A stretch of 64,000 nt of DNA from Leptolyngbya sp. FACHB-8 (GCF_014695575.1 NZ_JACJOO010000031.1:1-64000); one strand, 5' to 3'; numbered from the stretch's first letter, positions 28,773-40,544 are shown. The notes: generated by a model from the sequence alone, not told the origin. Translations and numbers: made by a program.

Positions 28773-28818
28773 AAGACCCGTGTAGAAACGTTGCATATAA
28801 CGTTTCTACACGGGTCTT
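28773..28818 (+). terminator. 20-bp perfect hairpin behind rpaA
   Basis: AAGACCCGTGTAGAAACGTT pairs exactly with its complement. It starts 57 bp past the rpaA stop. No T-run follows. Confidence 0.6.
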
Positions 28819-28839
28819 AGAGCATGGATAGCCTTTGTC

Positions 28840-28899
28840 TCATTTAGGCCATCAGGAGCGATTGGGAACATTGCTCCTAAATTGCTTTGGCCTAAATGA
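28840..28899. repeat. two-level inverted repeat between rpaA and the ABC gene
   Basis: Outer arms TCATTTAGGCCA and TGGCCTAAATGA are exact. Inside, AGGAGC and GCTCCT form a second stem. No direct repeat flanks it. Confidence 0.6.
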
Positions 28900-28910
28900 C
28901 ATACCAGCAA

Positions 28911-29005
28911 TATAGCGCTGTGCACGTTGACTAAGCACGGTGGTGTGGGGCACTTCGTGCCCCACACCACCGTTTCTGTACTTAACGCACTTGCACATTG
29001 CTATA
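28911..29005. mobile_element. element D: hairpin with imperfect terminal inverted repeats
   Basis: The ends TATAGCGCTGTGCA and TGCACATTGCTATA are inverted repeats with 12 of 14 matches. Between them lies a 17-bp perfect hairpin (28937-28973 region) with a CAC-TTC-GTG tip. The design matches the MITE-like families of the window, but no target duplication is visible. It ends just before the ABC gene stop. Confidence 0.5.
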
Positions 29006-29021
29006 GAGTTCAGCTCAAACA

Positions 29022-30005
29022 TTACACCGCTCCGGCCTCAAAGACACGGCTAATGACATCTTCAACAGGCGGATCTGTGACAGTCAGATCGACGATATCC
29101 AGGTCGGCAAGGAGGCGGGAAAGGGTTTGGGGCAAGTGCTCCTGAGGCACGATGTAGTGAGCAACGCGGCCATCTAAAGATTGCAGGTCGCCATAGGTGG
29201 CGAGATCAGCCGGCGATCGCTCCCGAGTCATCTCCACAGTCACCTCGCGGCATGGAGCAAACCGTTCCAATAATTCTTCCAGGCTACCGTCATAGATGAG
29301 CTTGCCCTGATGGATCATCAGCACCCGCTTGCAAAGGGCGGTGATATCAGCCATATAGTGGCTCGTCAGTAGTACCGTTGCTTGAAAGCGTTCGTTATAA
29401 GTTTTGAGAAAATCTCGCACGCTAGTTTGAGCATTCACATCCAAGCCCAACGTCGGCTCATCCAGAAACAGGATCTTGGGTTGGTGCAACAGGGCTGCCA
29501 GTAATTCCGCCTTCATGCGTTCCCCTAACGAGAGTTTGCGCACAGGTTGGGTGAGTTGGCGATCGAGGGACAGCATCTCGGCCAATTCGCCAACTCTCTG
29601 CCGCAGATCTGCATCTGAGATGCCATACACAGCAGCATTGATCCGAAGGGAGTCCATGGTAGGCAAATCCCAGATCAACTGCTGCTTCTGCCCCATCACC
29701 AGGGTAATGGTGCGTAGAAAACCCGATTCTCGCCGAAAGGGTTTATAGCCTGCCACCGCGACCTGACCACTGGTGGGATAAATTAACCCCGTCAGCATTT
29801 TCAGCGTGGTCGTCTTGCCCGCCCCGTTTGGCCCCAGAAATCCCACAATTTCCCCGGGCTCAATCTCAAAGGACACCTCTTTGACCGCCACGATGGGACG
29901 GTAGCGCCGCTGAAATAGGTGGGACAGAGTGCCTTTGATACCGGGTTCCTTGACAGCAACAGAGTAAGTCTTGTTGAGGCGATCGACGGTGATGATGGGG
30001 GACAT
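29022..30005 (-). CDS. ABC-2 type transporter ATP-binding protein
   Basis: A 327-residue ABC ATPase. Walker A is [16 protein letters not shown], the signature [17 protein letters not shown] is slightly non-canonical (LSLGE instead of LSGGQ), and Walker B is [15 protein letters not shown]. The N-terminal [17 protein letters not shown] and the C-terminal 90-residue extension are typical of the ABC-2 multidrug/exporter branch whose permeases are encoded separately. No permease gene is next to it, which is unusual. It follows the SAM hydrolase-family gene on the same strand with an 81-bp gap, so cotranscription is possible. Substrate unknown. Confidence 0.9.
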   Translation of the reverse strand: MSPIITVDRLNKTYSVAVKEPGIKGTLSHLFQRRYRPIVAVKEVSFEIEPGEIVGFLGPNGAGKTTTLKMLTGLIYPTSGQVAVAGYKPFRRESGFLRTITLVMGQKQQLIWDLPTMDSLRINAAVYGISDADLRQRVGELAEMLSLDRQLTQPVRKLSLGERMKAELLAALLHQPKILFLDEPTLGLDVNAQTSVRDFLKTYNERFQATVLLTSHYMADITALCKRVLMIHQGKLIYDGSLEELLERFAPCREVTVEMTRERSPADLATYGDLQSLDGRVAHYIVPQEHLPQTLSRLLADLDIVDLTVTDPPVEDVISRVFEAGAV

Positions 30006-30086
30006 GGAGGGAAAGGGGTGAAGGGGAGGGGCAAGGATGACGATCGAGAGGTAGGAAAGACGGGAGAGTAGGGATATTTTTATTGT

Positions 30087-30884
30087 CTAGGCATAGGCAA
30101 TGGTTTGGCCAACTTCAGGTCTGCCAAGACGTTCCCAGGCGTTGCCACCCCGAAGGAAGACTTCCATCCAACGGACAGAGTGGTCAGCGGTGTCCCAACC
30201 CGAGCTACCAGGGGCGAAGGCCAGAGTACCTTCGGGAACCTTAAAGCTGCCATCGGAGTAGACGGCATCACTGACGCGATCGCCCACGCGAATCAACACC
30301 CGCGACTGAGGCTCTAGCTTGACACGATCAGCAGGAACGGTCGTCTTCAGGTTGCCGTAGCCATCGACCCAGGCAATGCGTCCCAAGGGTATATCTGGCA
30401 GATTCGTGGGGTTCAGCACATCCCCCAATAAGCTGAAGTCGTCCTGAGCGATCGCCCCCGCCGCCTGAGGAAACACATCCCGTGAGCGGAATTGAGAGCC
30501 TCCCCGAGATACATTGACGGTTTGCAGGGTAGTCGCATGTTCCTTGATAAAGGACAAAGTGTACCCGGCATTCACCCCAACTACTTTGACACCATTGGGT
30601 AACAGTCCATAGGTTAAGCCCTCACCCTCATTATCCTGACGGGCCTCTGGGTCATCCTTGCGGGGAGCGCAGTTGTGGTAGATCAAGCGATTTGCAGGCC
30701 CAGGATTAAGCCCCAACTGAGCAATCCAAAAACCTGTCGCAAGGGTGCTGAAGGGGGGAACCGATAGCCAGTGAATACGGGCATCGGGCAGATACATGAG
30801 CAGACGCTGGGTCACTTCCGAAAAGGCAGGGTCACCCGTACCGTAGTCAGCAATTAAGGAAATACTCAAGGGTTCGGTCGTCAT
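30087..30884 (-). CDS. SAM hydroxide adenosyltransferase family protein (DUF62)
   Basis: A 265-residue protein of the fluorinase/chlorinase superfamily. Members that are not halogenases split S-adenosylmethionine with hydroxide into adenosine and methionine. Visible features are the N-terminal LIADYGTGDPAF, the central SRDVFPQAAGAIA and the C-terminal domain with GRIAWVDGYGNLKTT (Asn and Gly of the adenine site). It lacks the clear halide loop of a chlorinase, so halogenation is unlikely. It is soluble. A 203-bp divergent gap separates it from the CPBP protease. Confidence 0.85.
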   Translation of the reverse strand: MTTEPLSISLIADYGTGDPAFSEVTQRLLMYLPDARIHWLSVPPFSTLATGFWIAQLGLNPGPANRLIYHNCAPRKDDPEARQDNEGEGLTYGLLPNGVKVVGVNAGYTLSFIKEHATTLQTVNVSRGGSQFRSRDVFPQAAGAIAQDDFSLLGDVLNPTNLPDIPLGRIAWVDGYGNLKTTVPADRVKLEPQSRVLIRVGDRVSDAVYSDGSFKVPEGTLAFAPGSSGWDTADHSVRWMEVFLRGGNAWERLGRPEVGQTIAYA

Positions 30885-31029
30885 GGTGAGGCTCCAGGCA
30901 ACAATAGGGGGTTTGTGTGGAATGCATCCCCTGAAACAATAGAGCTTAGAGACTGAGACGACAACGCTCCTGCGTTACATCAGCACCATTATTTGGCATA
31001 CAAGAATTTTTCAAGTAGGTGGTGATGAT

Positions 31030-31070
31030 ACAAGGAGAGTGGTAGCATAGCGCGCTACATCACTCCTTGT
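31030..31070. repeat. imperfect hairpin before the CPBP protease gene
   Basis: ACAAGGAG and CTCCTTGT are exact and GTAGC/GCTAC continue the stem, with a two- to three-base internal bulge. It ends 12 bp before the start codon at 31083, so it could hide the ribosome site (the right arm CACTCCTTG is not purine-rich) or act as an operator. Confidence 0.45.
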
Positions 31071-31082
31071 GTCCTACTGTTA

Positions 31083-31943
31083 ATGACAATGAGTCATTCC
31101 GCGATCGCCATGCTCACTTACCTCACAGCCCTGGCCCCCAAACCCTGGTATCTAAGAGTCGGCGCATTTTGGCTGCTGCTGCTGCTGCTCTGGTTACCTC
31201 TATGGGCCGTGGTGTCAACCCTTGTAGACAACCTCACCCTGGAAACCATTGTGGTCATGGTCGGGCTCTACGGTATCTTCTTAGGGTTACTGCGAGTGTG
31301 GGGGCGACAGGTTCACGGGGTTACCCAATGCTTTGAGTACTACGGGTTAGGATGGCATTGGAATAACGGCCGAGCCGGGTTGATTGGACTGGGAGTTGGA
31401 CTGGGGCTCATTGCTCTGTTATTTGGTGTAGAAACTCTGTTGGGATGGGTGAGATGGAATGCACTTCCAGCCAATTTTGGGCTGCTGCTAACCCAAGGGG
31501 CACTGCTTGGAATTGCTGTTGGGATTGTGGAGGAATTGCTATTTCGAGGCTGGTGGCTGGATGAGTTGCAGCGAGATTTGCGGCCCTGGCCTGCGGCCAT
31601 TTGGAATGCTGGGCTATTCGCTACGCTGCATTTCATCAAACCTTTGGAGCAGGTTTTGTATACACTGCCCCAATTTTTTGGGCTGGTGTTATTGGGTCTA
31701 ATTTTGGGGCGGGCAAAGCAACGGACGGGCCAATTGGGGTTATCCATTGGATTGCATGGGGGGCTTGTCTGGGGCTATTACCTGGTGGATGTCGGAGATT
31801 GGGTGGTGTATGGCGATCGCATTCCCTCCTGGCTCACGGGCATCAACGGTAATCCCCTGGCTGGGGCAATGGGTTTATTGCTCTTGCTGGCTGTCCTGAT
31901 AGGGCTTAACAACGTTCCATTAACCGCATTGAAACGTTCCTAA
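31083..31943 (+). CDS. CPBP family intramembrane protease
   Basis: A 286-residue polytopic membrane protein of the CPBP (CAAX protease and bacteriocin-processing, Abi) family. The three catalytic elements are visible: EELLFRGWW near residue 150 with the paired Glu, FATLHFIKP near 180 with the first His, and GLSIGLHGGLVWGYY near 224 with the second His. Eight or so membrane segments surround them. In cyanobacteria and plants such proteins are linked to membrane protein turnover, but the substrate here is unknown. It is followed 20 bp later by the small element B2 and stands alone. Confidence 0.9.
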   Translation: MTMSHSAIAMLTYLTALAPKPWYLRVGAFWLLLLLLWLPLWAVVSTLVDNLTLETIVVMVGLYGIFLGLLRVWGRQVHGVTQCFEYYGLGWHWNNGRAGLIGLGVGLGLIALLFGVETLLGWVRWNALPANFGLLLTQGALLGIAVGIVEELLFRGWWLDELQRDLRPWPAAIWNAGLFATLHFIKPLEQVLYTLPQFFGLVLLGLILGRAKQRTGQLGLSIGLHGGLVWGYYLVDVGDWVVYGDRIPSWLTGINGNPLAGAMGLLLLLAVLIGLNNVPLTALKRS

Positions 31944-31963
31944 ACCCAGAGGCACTCCTGTTA

Positions 31964-32024
31964 GGAGATTTCCAGCAATGAAATTACACCCAACATCCTG
32001 GTAAGTTCTTATGCAAAAACCTCC
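31964..32024. mobile_element. family B element without its central hairpin, copy B2
   Basis: The left end GGAGATTTCCAGCAATG and right end GTTCTTATGCAAAAACCTCC match copies B1 and B4, but the central hairpin is reduced to CCCAACATCCTGG. TTA lies directly on both sides (31961-31963 and 32025-32027). It is probably a deletion derivative. Confidence 0.75.
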
Positions 32025-32110
32025 TTAATGCGATGTGACGAAGCGCATACAGCATCAACAAAACGGGGTTTAGAATAGTTGAAACAAAACCACTGTGTAG
32101 ACTCCCCTCC

Positions 32111-32740
32111 ATGAACCCTATGTCGAGCCAACTGGACTCTTACTCGGTTCCCCCTGCTGTGCGTCGTGTGGCGCTCGCATTCCGGCGAGCGGGTCTGTTG
32201 AGTTTCTGGTCACAGGTGGTCTTGGGGGCAGTTTCTACCGTCGTTTTGGTTTTCAGTAGCTTATTTCTCGCCAACCGCTCGACGGTTAGCACCAATCTTC
32301 CCAATGTCCCCAACGTGGTCACAACCCAAAGTAACCCTGGCGCAGGATTCGGGTTGGTGTTGATTGGGTTAGGGCTCCTTGCGTTATACGTCAGCATTTA
32401 TTGGGCCTACACCTATATTCGACTGGCGAAAAAGCTGCGGGATAACGATTCCGGTAAGCGGCCCAAACGCACCGATGTGTTCCGTCAGTTGCGGATGGGG
32501 TTGACCCTCAATATGGTTGGGATGTTGCTGACCCTGCTGGGTGGGTTTGCCATTGTGGGGACGCTGGTAGGTAAAGCATTTCAGGTTACGGCCGTGTCGG
32601 CATTGGGAGGAATCGGCGATCGCCTCATCACCGCCTCCGATATTTTCCCCGTCCAGGGCGTCTTTCTAGTGTTACTGGCTCACTTTGTGGCGATCGTTTC
32701 ATCGCTCTGGTTATTACGAGCGATGAGCCGACAAGCGTAA
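32111..32740 (+). CDS. DUF3611 membrane protein (Tic21-like)
   Basis: A 209-residue membrane protein with four hydrophobic segments. The family start VPPAVRRVALAFRRAGLLSFWSQ is clear (PPAVRRVA...FRRAG...FWSQ). DUF3611 is cyanobacterial and plastid, related to the chloroplast inner-envelope protein Tic21. It may work in thylakoid or envelope transport but no activity is established here. The ATG at 32111 is followed by a second at 32120 (MSSQLDSYS), which could be the real start. A compact bidirectional terminator separates it from the adenylate cyclase. Confidence 0.85.
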   Translation: MNPMSSQLDSYSVPPAVRRVALAFRRAGLLSFWSQVVLGAVSTVVLVFSSLFLANRSTVSTNLPNVPNVVTTQSNPGAGFGLVLIGLGLLALYVSIYWAYTYIRLAKKLRDNDSGKRPKRTDVFRQLRMGLTLNMVGMLLTLLGGFAIVGTLVGKAFQVTAVSALGGIGDRLITASDIFPVQGVFLVLLAHFVAIVSSLWLLRAMSRQA

Positions 32741-32741
32741 T

Positions 32742-32772
32742 AAAAAAGAGGGGCCTTCGGCCCCTCTTTTTT
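32742..32772. terminator. bidirectional rho-independent terminator
   Basis: AAAAAAGAGGGGCC, loop TTC, then GGCCCCTCTTTTTT. The stem ends in six A/T pairs, so each strand has a GC stem followed by a T-run. It fills the 30-bp gap between the DUF3611 stop and the cyclase stop, overlapping the latter by two bases. It is the clearest classical terminator here. Confidence 0.92.
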
Positions 32773-35500
32773 ATTTCTCGGTCATCGTCCACACACCCTC
32801 TTCCCATGTTTCATCTGTGGGAGGGTTACTGAGCCAGTAATTGATTCGTTGCAGGTGCAACTCGGCCGCTTTGTCCTTGGTATCAATTTCTTCCAGGATC
32901 GTGGCAAAGGAAGCCATCGCCCTGGCAAAGCGGCGATTAAGATAGTGTTCGCGACCTTCACGATAAAGGTCAATTTGGCGTTTCTTCACGTCATCCAGCG
33001 GTTCATCTTGTAGACCCATGAGGTCGTAGATCCGAATGGGCTGGTTTTTGCCCTTCACCCGGATGCGATCGAGTTCACGAGACCAGATGCGATCGGCACA
33101 GGGTTCGTAGGTGAACTCGCTCAGCACAATATCGGTGCCATAAAGCTTACTGGCACTTTCCAGACGAGAGCCCAGGTTTACTCCATCCCCGATCGCCGTA
33201 AACTCCATCCGCTTACTCGACCCGATGTTGCCGCTGATCACGGTATCAGAGTTTAAGCCAATCCCAATGCGGATAATGGGTAAGTCTTTCTCTGCCCGTT
33301 TAATGTTGAACTCTGCCAAGCGATGCCGCATTTCTACTGCCGTTTGCACCGCCATCCATTGATGCTCTGCCAGGGGTAGGGGTGAGCCATAGACGGCCAT
33401 AATGGCATCCCCAATGTATTTATCCAGGGTACCTTTATAGCTAAATACAGCTTCCACCATCGCTTCGAAGTACTGGTTTAGCATAACCACCACCTCTTCC
33501 GCGCTCATGGTTTCCGTCAGACTGGTGTAGCTGCGAATGTCAGAGAAAAGAACCGAAACCTCCTTGCGATCGCCCCCCATCTTCGCCGCATCGGGATTCT
33601 CGAACAACTGACGCGCCACTTCTTCACTCATATAGCGCGACATGGTGAGCTTCAGCCGTTTTTCATCACTGATGTCTTCCATGACCACCAGTGCCCCCGA
33701 AACCTGGGTCGCATCGGCGGCATCAGCAATGGTGTTGATGGACAGGTTGATACTGTGCTGTTCTTTACCCGTTAGGTCCTGAAGCGTCAGGTCAGGGTAG
33801 TATTGCTCGCGGCTCTTGTCATCCTTGGCTTCCAGGGCCATATCGACCCAGCGATCGAACTCTCCCTTTTCCAACTGCATCAACTTGCGGACAGATTGCC
33901 CCTCTAGATAGGAGGCTGGATCAAGACCCAGCAACTCCTTGGCACTCTCATTAGCCGCGATAATAATGCCATTTTTATCAACAGAGATGACACCATTGGT
34001 GAGCGATCGCAACATATCCCGTTGGGTCTGCTCCTGCTGCTTCACCTTGGCAAACAGCTTGGCATTCTTCAGCGCGACCCCAGCTTGAATGTTGAACACC
34101 TCCATGAATTCCTGGTCCGTGCGGTTGAAGCTGGCACGCCAGCACTCAGGAGCTTCGGGCCAGTGCTGCGGATCATAGGGCGGTAAGTCACCCTGTTTCT
34201 TCTTGTTCACCAACTGGGTAACACCGATGAGTTCCCCATCAGCGAACACGGGCATACAGAGCAAGCTACAGGTGCGATAGTGATTGGTCTGATCTAACTT
34301 TTTAGAGGTTTCTGAAGCCGGATGGTCGTAGAGATCAAAGGGAATAATGAGCACCTCCCCTGTTTCCGCTACCTGACCGGCAAAACCAACCCCAATAGGA
34401 ATGCGCAACTCCTTTAAGGAACCATCGTCATTTTCAATTTTGGTCCAGATCTCATGGTGTTCGTGGTCGAGCAGCCAGAGGGTACTGCGATCGGCATTCA
34501 TTAGCTTTTTCGCCTCGTCCATCACCCGCTTCAGGGTGTCATCCAGGTCAAGGCTGCTACGGCTAAGGGATTCTGTTGCCGCAATCAGAGCGCTGGCGGC
34601 CCGCTGCTTCTGAGTTGCCAGATAGAAGGAGCGCGAGGACTCTAGAATCAGGCGAATCGATGGGGCAAACTCCCGAAAAACCTGCTCATCATCGGCAGTA
34701 AAGCCTGTATCGTCAATTTTTTCATTTAGAGGTAATTCTCCATCAACCCCAGGCTTGAGCTTATTGATCAGTTGCACCACAGCGACCAGATCATCCCGGT
34801 CGTTGAGTAGGGGCATGGCCAGCATCGTGTAGGTGCGATAGCCGTTCTCTTTATCTGTTTTTTGGGCGAAGGTCGAACGGGGATCATTGTAGAAATCGTA
34901 GGGGATGTTGACCACCCGCCGGAAAGTAGCCACCTCTCCTGCGATCCCCTTATCAGCAGGGATGCGGATTTCGAGGGTACCTCCCCCTGCGGTTTTCGCC
35001 ACGATGGAGTAAAGTTCGTTCTTCTCTTCGTCTAACAGAAAGATGCTGGCTCGATCGGCATTCAACAGTTCCGCCGTCTTAAAGGTAATGGAGCTCAGCA
35101 TTTCCTCCAGAATGGCATCAAACCCCTGCACATCCAGCATCGAGAGGGTCTGGTTCACCACCCGCAGTCGTTCTTCAACATCAGTGACCACCTGGCGGAA
35201 GGTGTCTTGCGTGAGGGGAGCCAGAAAGCTGGAAAAGGAGCTGCCTGGGGAAGCTAACCCTGGTACTTGAGACTGAGCACGCGCCAACTGCCCACCATCT
35301 TTGGATGCTTCATTAATAGGAGTGACATCGAGCGTGATGCTATCGGATTGGCGATCGCGCGGATGCATCCGCTGTACTGCCTGTTCAATGATTGAGGGGG
35401 TCTCCGTCTGAACCGGTACTACAGTCAACTCCCCTTCAGCGGCTGGCACCACGGGGAGGGCTGAGTTCCGGTCGGGTAGATGCGAAGACGTTGGAGTCAT
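32771..35500 (-). CDS. GAF-GAF-PAS adenylate cyclase (class III, CyaB-like)
   Basis: A 909-residue soluble class III nucleotide cyclase with the domain order GAF (about 115-280), GAF (about 300-470), PAS (about 505-640) and catalytic cyclase (about 650-830). The catalytic domain shows VLFSDIRSYTSL with metal-binding Asp, DKYIGDAIMAVYG with second Asp, and IGLNSDTVISGNIGS followed by the FTAIGDGVNL element, whose base-specificity residues fit ATP. This is the architecture of Anabaena CyaB1 and CyaB2, where a GAF domain binds cAMP. The 100-residue C-terminal tail may be regulatory. It makes cAMP in the cytosol, probably for Crp-type regulators. Confidence 0.92.
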   Translation of the reverse strand: MTPTSSHLPDRNSALPVVPAAEGELTVVPVQTETPSIIEQAVQRMHPRDRQSDSITLDVTPINEASKDGGQLARAQSQVPGLASPGSSFSSFLAPLTQDTFRQVVTDVEERLRVVNQTLSMLDVQGFDAILEEMLSSITFKTAELLNADRASIFLLDEEKNELYSIVAKTAGGGTLEIRIPADKGIAGEVATFRRVVNIPYDFYNDPRSTFAQKTDKENGYRTYTMLAMPLLNDRDDLVAVVQLINKLKPGVDGELPLNEKIDDTGFTADDEQVFREFAPSIRLILESSRSFYLATQKQRAASALIAATESLSRSSLDLDDTLKRVMDEAKKLMNADRSTLWLLDHEHHEIWTKIENDDGSLKELRIPIGVGFAGQVAETGEVLIIPFDLYDHPASETSKKLDQTNHYRTCSLLCMPVFADGELIGVTQLVNKKKQGDLPPYDPQHWPEAPECWRASFNRTDQEFMEVFNIQAGVALKNAKLFAKVKQQEQTQRDMLRSLTNGVISVDKNGIIIAANESAKELLGLDPASYLEGQSVRKLMQLEKGEFDRWVDMALEAKDDKSREQYYPDLTLQDLTGKEQHSINLSINTIADAADATQVSGALVVMEDISDEKRLKLTMSRYMSEEVARQLFENPDAAKMGGDRKEVSVLFSDIRSYTSLTETMSAEEVVVMLNQYFEAMVEAVFSYKGTLDKYIGDAIMAVYGSPLPLAEHQWMAVQTAVEMRHRLAEFNIKRAEKDLPIIRIGIGLNSDTVISGNIGSSKRMEFTAIGDGVNLGSRLESASKLYGTDIVLSEFTYEPCADRIWSRELDRIRVKGKNQPIRIYDLMGLQDEPLDDVKKRQIDLYREGREHYLNRRFARAMASFATILEEIDTKDKAAELHLQRINYWLSNPPTDETWEEGVWTMTEK

Positions 35501-35844
35501 AGCGATGAAACCTGATAATGGGGCGATCGCCTCTTTTCCTGAAAATACCGCACTCTGTTTCTCCTTCTCACATCACTCAATAAAGTGAGACGCAGGTCTA
35601 AGGGCAGGATAGGCCAAGAAATCACTAGGGCAGATGCAGATTTAAAGAAAAAATTACGACCAGGCCGAAAAAAGCACGATGCTTTTACCTATGACTCTAG
35701 CCAGTAGATCTAGATCAGACAAGATGCTTCCCATACCAAATGATAGAAAGCTATCGCTCTTCATCGACTTTTTAAGAAGGTTTTACCCGAGAAGTGCTAA
35801 GCCATCCCAGCAGTTCTGCCTGGTGTAGAGATTAGGGGCAAAGA
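35501..35844. other. non-coding gap upstream of the cyclase
   Basis: About 340 bp between the cyclase start and the next minus-strand stop. It should contain the cyclase promoter. No long hairpin, element or small gene was found. Confidence 0.45.
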
Positions 35845-36192
35845 TTACGAGTCCCGCTTCTTAATTGTGAAGGAGATGGAGCGGGAAGGCGTCGAGGGAG
35901 GAGCAGGAGCCGTGCTGGACGGTGACCATGCTTTAGGCGGCATAACTTGGGTCTGAGGAGGTGCAGCAGGGATCGGGGTTGAAGCTGGTTGCGTGGAGCC
36001 AGGCAAACCTTGAGCGCTCCCTGGCTTTAGCTGCTTGGGAAGTTTATCAAGGTTGGAAGCGATCGCTAACAAAATGCCTGCCACCAAAACCCCTGGCGGC
36101 GACCCCACCAGGCTCGACAGCCAGGGATACAGCTCCGCTGCACCAAAAAACACTACAAATAGAACGAGAAAGGGGGTAACCCAAATACGCAT
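35845..36192 (-). CDS. small membrane protein with Pro-rich tail
   Basis: A 115-residue protein from the ATG at 36192 (MRIWVTPFLVLFVVFFGAAE); the frame extends to 36336 but the added residues look non-coding. It has two N-terminal hydrophobic segments (about 5-25 and 32-52, SPPGVLVAGILLAIASNLD), then a Pro/Ser/Ala-rich linker, and ends SISFTIKKRDS. I do not recognise a family. It is divergent from ligA across a 364-bp gap that holds element C1. Confidence 0.6.
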   Translation of the reverse strand: MRIWVTPFLVLFVVFFGAAELYPWLSSLVGSPPGVLVAGILLAIASNLDKLPKQLKPGSAQGLPGSTQPASTPIPAAPPQTQVMPPKAWSPSSTAPAPPSTPSRSISFTIKKRDS

Positions 36193-36295
36193 GAGAGTCG
36201 AAAGGGGGCACTCTCGCCCGGACAGCGCTCCGGAACGTTCCCCATCTTCGCAGGATACCGAAAGATAGGACGAATGACACAAGTTCTGGCAGTAA

Positions 36296-38599
<2,304 letters not shown>

Positions 38600-38769
38600 G
38601 CTCATCCATATTATTAGGTTGCTGCCCCTGGTGCTCTGTCAAGAATTTTTGTCAGGTCTGCGAATCTACAAAAAGGTTCTTAAACTTACTTTTTAAGAGC
38701 CGAGTAGCTGACTCTTAAAGATTGACCGGGCACAAGCGGCGGCACTGGATAGCGTAGCGGATTACCCCC

Positions 38770-40485
38770 ATGAGCAGGTATCACAATTTAAAGTTGGGGG
38801 ATCGTGCCTTGGCTGGACGGCGTCCGAGACAAACGCCCTGGCGCTGGGAACGTTGGTTAGGATGGATTGTGCCCCTAGCAATGGCTCTGACCCCTGCTCA
38901 TGCCGCCGAGCGGATTACCCTTTCCTATGGGTTACTCGAACGCAGCATCAGCATCGAAACCCTCGAACAGTTCTCTGCCAGCGAAGACATACCTCAGGAG
39001 CTCAAGTCTTACACGCGAGCCTTTACCCCTGAACAGGTCGAACAGTTTCGACAATTACTCAGGACACGGTTTGACCTTTCTCCGGTCGGCATTTCCCAGT
39101 TTCTCTATACCGATCAGGGAGAAGCTCTGCTGGAACAATTGGGAGCCGTTGTGCGCACAGAGTCCGGGCGATCGGGTTCTCGTGCCCTTCGAGCGGCTCT
39201 CGTGCTGGCGGCCTTTGACCCAGAGGGGCTGACTCCCCTCACGGTGCTGCAACACTTCCCCCTGGATGGCTTGCAAATTGACCTGACCCAAACCTCCCAG
39301 ATTGTTGCCCAGGTGCAGCGGCAAGTAACTCAGACCCAGCGGGCGATCGCTGCCATCGAAGCAGAAGCTGATGAGTCGATTGATAACACCCCCTCGCCCA
39401 ACTTCTCAGAGTTACCACAACTAGAACGGCGTGGGTCTTTTCGCATTGATCAATACACCTTTGAGCTAGTCGATACAGAGCGCGATCGCACCTTTGCCGT
39501 TGACCTGTACCTCCCCGTTCTGGAACTGAATCAACCACCGCCTCCTATCGTAGTCATTTCCCATGGTCTGGGGTCAAACCGGGATACCTTCGCCTATTTG
39601 GCCCGGCACCTCACCTCCCATGGCTTTGCCGTGGCGGTACCCGAGCACCCCGGAAGCAACACCCAACAACTGGAAGCCCTGATTGAGGGGCGGGCCCAGC
39701 AGGTCACAGAACCCAGTGAATTCATCAATCGCCCTCTAGATGTAACCCGGTTGCTCGACGAACTGGAGCGCCGGGCCCAGCAAGACCCGACCTTGCGAGG
39801 ACGGTATGACGTGCAGCACGTTGGGGTCATGGGACAATCCCTCGGAGCCTATACCGCTTTTGCTCTGGCCGGGGTTCCTCTCAACCGTACCCAGTTGGCA
39901 GCCGATTGTGCCGCGACAAACACCATCACCTTCTCGCTCAATCTCTCATTGCTATTGCAGTGTGATGTGCTAAATTTGCCCATTCCCGATCAACTCAACT
40001 TTCGAGATGAGCGGGTCAAAGCTATTTTTGCCATTAACACTGTAGGTAGCAGCCTGCTCGATCGCACGGCCCTGGCTCAGGTCGATATTCCTGTCATGGT
40101 AGTGTCGGGTGGTGCAGATACCGTCACTCCGGCCCTACCGGAGCAGATCACCCCCTTCTCTCAATTGGCCATACCCGATCGCTATCTGTTGATGATGGAA
40201 AATGCAACTCACTTTTCCGCCATCGACATTCCAGAAGGCGAGACGGCTACGGTCACCCTGCCCTCGGAACTGGTAGGACCAAGCCCGGCGATCGCTCATC
40301 AGTATCTCACAGCCTTCAGCCTGGCCTTTTTTGGGCATTATCTGCAAAATGATGGCTCTCTGGAGAATTACCTTACTCCGGCCTATGCCCGCTATCTGAG
40401 CCAACCCGATTTGCCCATTGACCTAGTTCGTAACTTCTCCCCAGGCGTGCTTTCCCTGGTTGAGGCAATTCCTCTCAACCGATAG
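38770..40485 (+). CDS. exported alpha/beta hydrolase with DUF1400 domain
   Basis: A 571-residue protein. A positively charged start is followed by a hydrophobic stretch with an AHA-A type cleavage site near residue 44 (MALTPAHAAERITL), so it is probably exported. Residues 46-170 match the cyanobacterial DUF1400 domain (ERITLSYGLLERSISIETLE). The rest is a platelet-activating-factor acetylhydrolase-like alpha/beta hydrolase: oxyanion strand VVISHGLGSNRDTF, nucleophile GQSLGAYTAF, Asp in VSGGADTVTP and His in ENATHFSAID. It likely hydrolyses an ester or lipid in the periplasm. It converges on the petN pair across element A2. Confidence 0.85.
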   Translation: MSRYHNLKLGDRALAGRRPRQTPWRWERWLGWIVPLAMALTPAHAAERITLSYGLLERSISIETLEQFSASEDIPQELKSYTRAFTPEQVEQFRQLLRTRFDLSPVGISQFLYTDQGEALLEQLGAVVRTESGRSGSRALRAALVLAAFDPEGLTPLTVLQHFPLDGLQIDLTQTSQIVAQVQRQVTQTQRAIAAIEAEADESIDNTPSPNFSELPQLERRGSFRIDQYTFELVDTERDRTFAVDLYLPVLELNQPPPPIVVISHGLGSNRDTFAYLARHLTSHGFAVAVPEHPGSNTQQLEALIEGRAQQVTEPSEFINRPLDVTRLLDELERRAQQDPTLRGRYDVQHVGVMGQSLGAYTAFALAGVPLNRTQLAADCAATNTITFSLNLSLLLQCDVLNLPIPDQLNFRDERVKAIFAINTVGSSLLDRTALAQVDIPVMVVSGGADTVTPALPEQITPFSQLAIPDRYLLMMENATHFSAIDIPEGETATVTLPSELVGPSPAIAHQYLTAFSLAFFGHYLQNDGSLENYLTPAYARYLSQPDLPIDLVRNFSPGVLSLVEAIPLNR

Positions 40486-40544
40486 TTTGGAGGAACTCTA
40501 AAACTGGATGAAAGAGTCATTTTTTTCGTGCGCTTACCGTACGA

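Noticed and set aside
31083-31943. CPBP protease as an abortive-infection (phage defence) gene
   Set aside because: The family includes Abi proteins, but no defence genes surround it; a general membrane protease is the safer reading.
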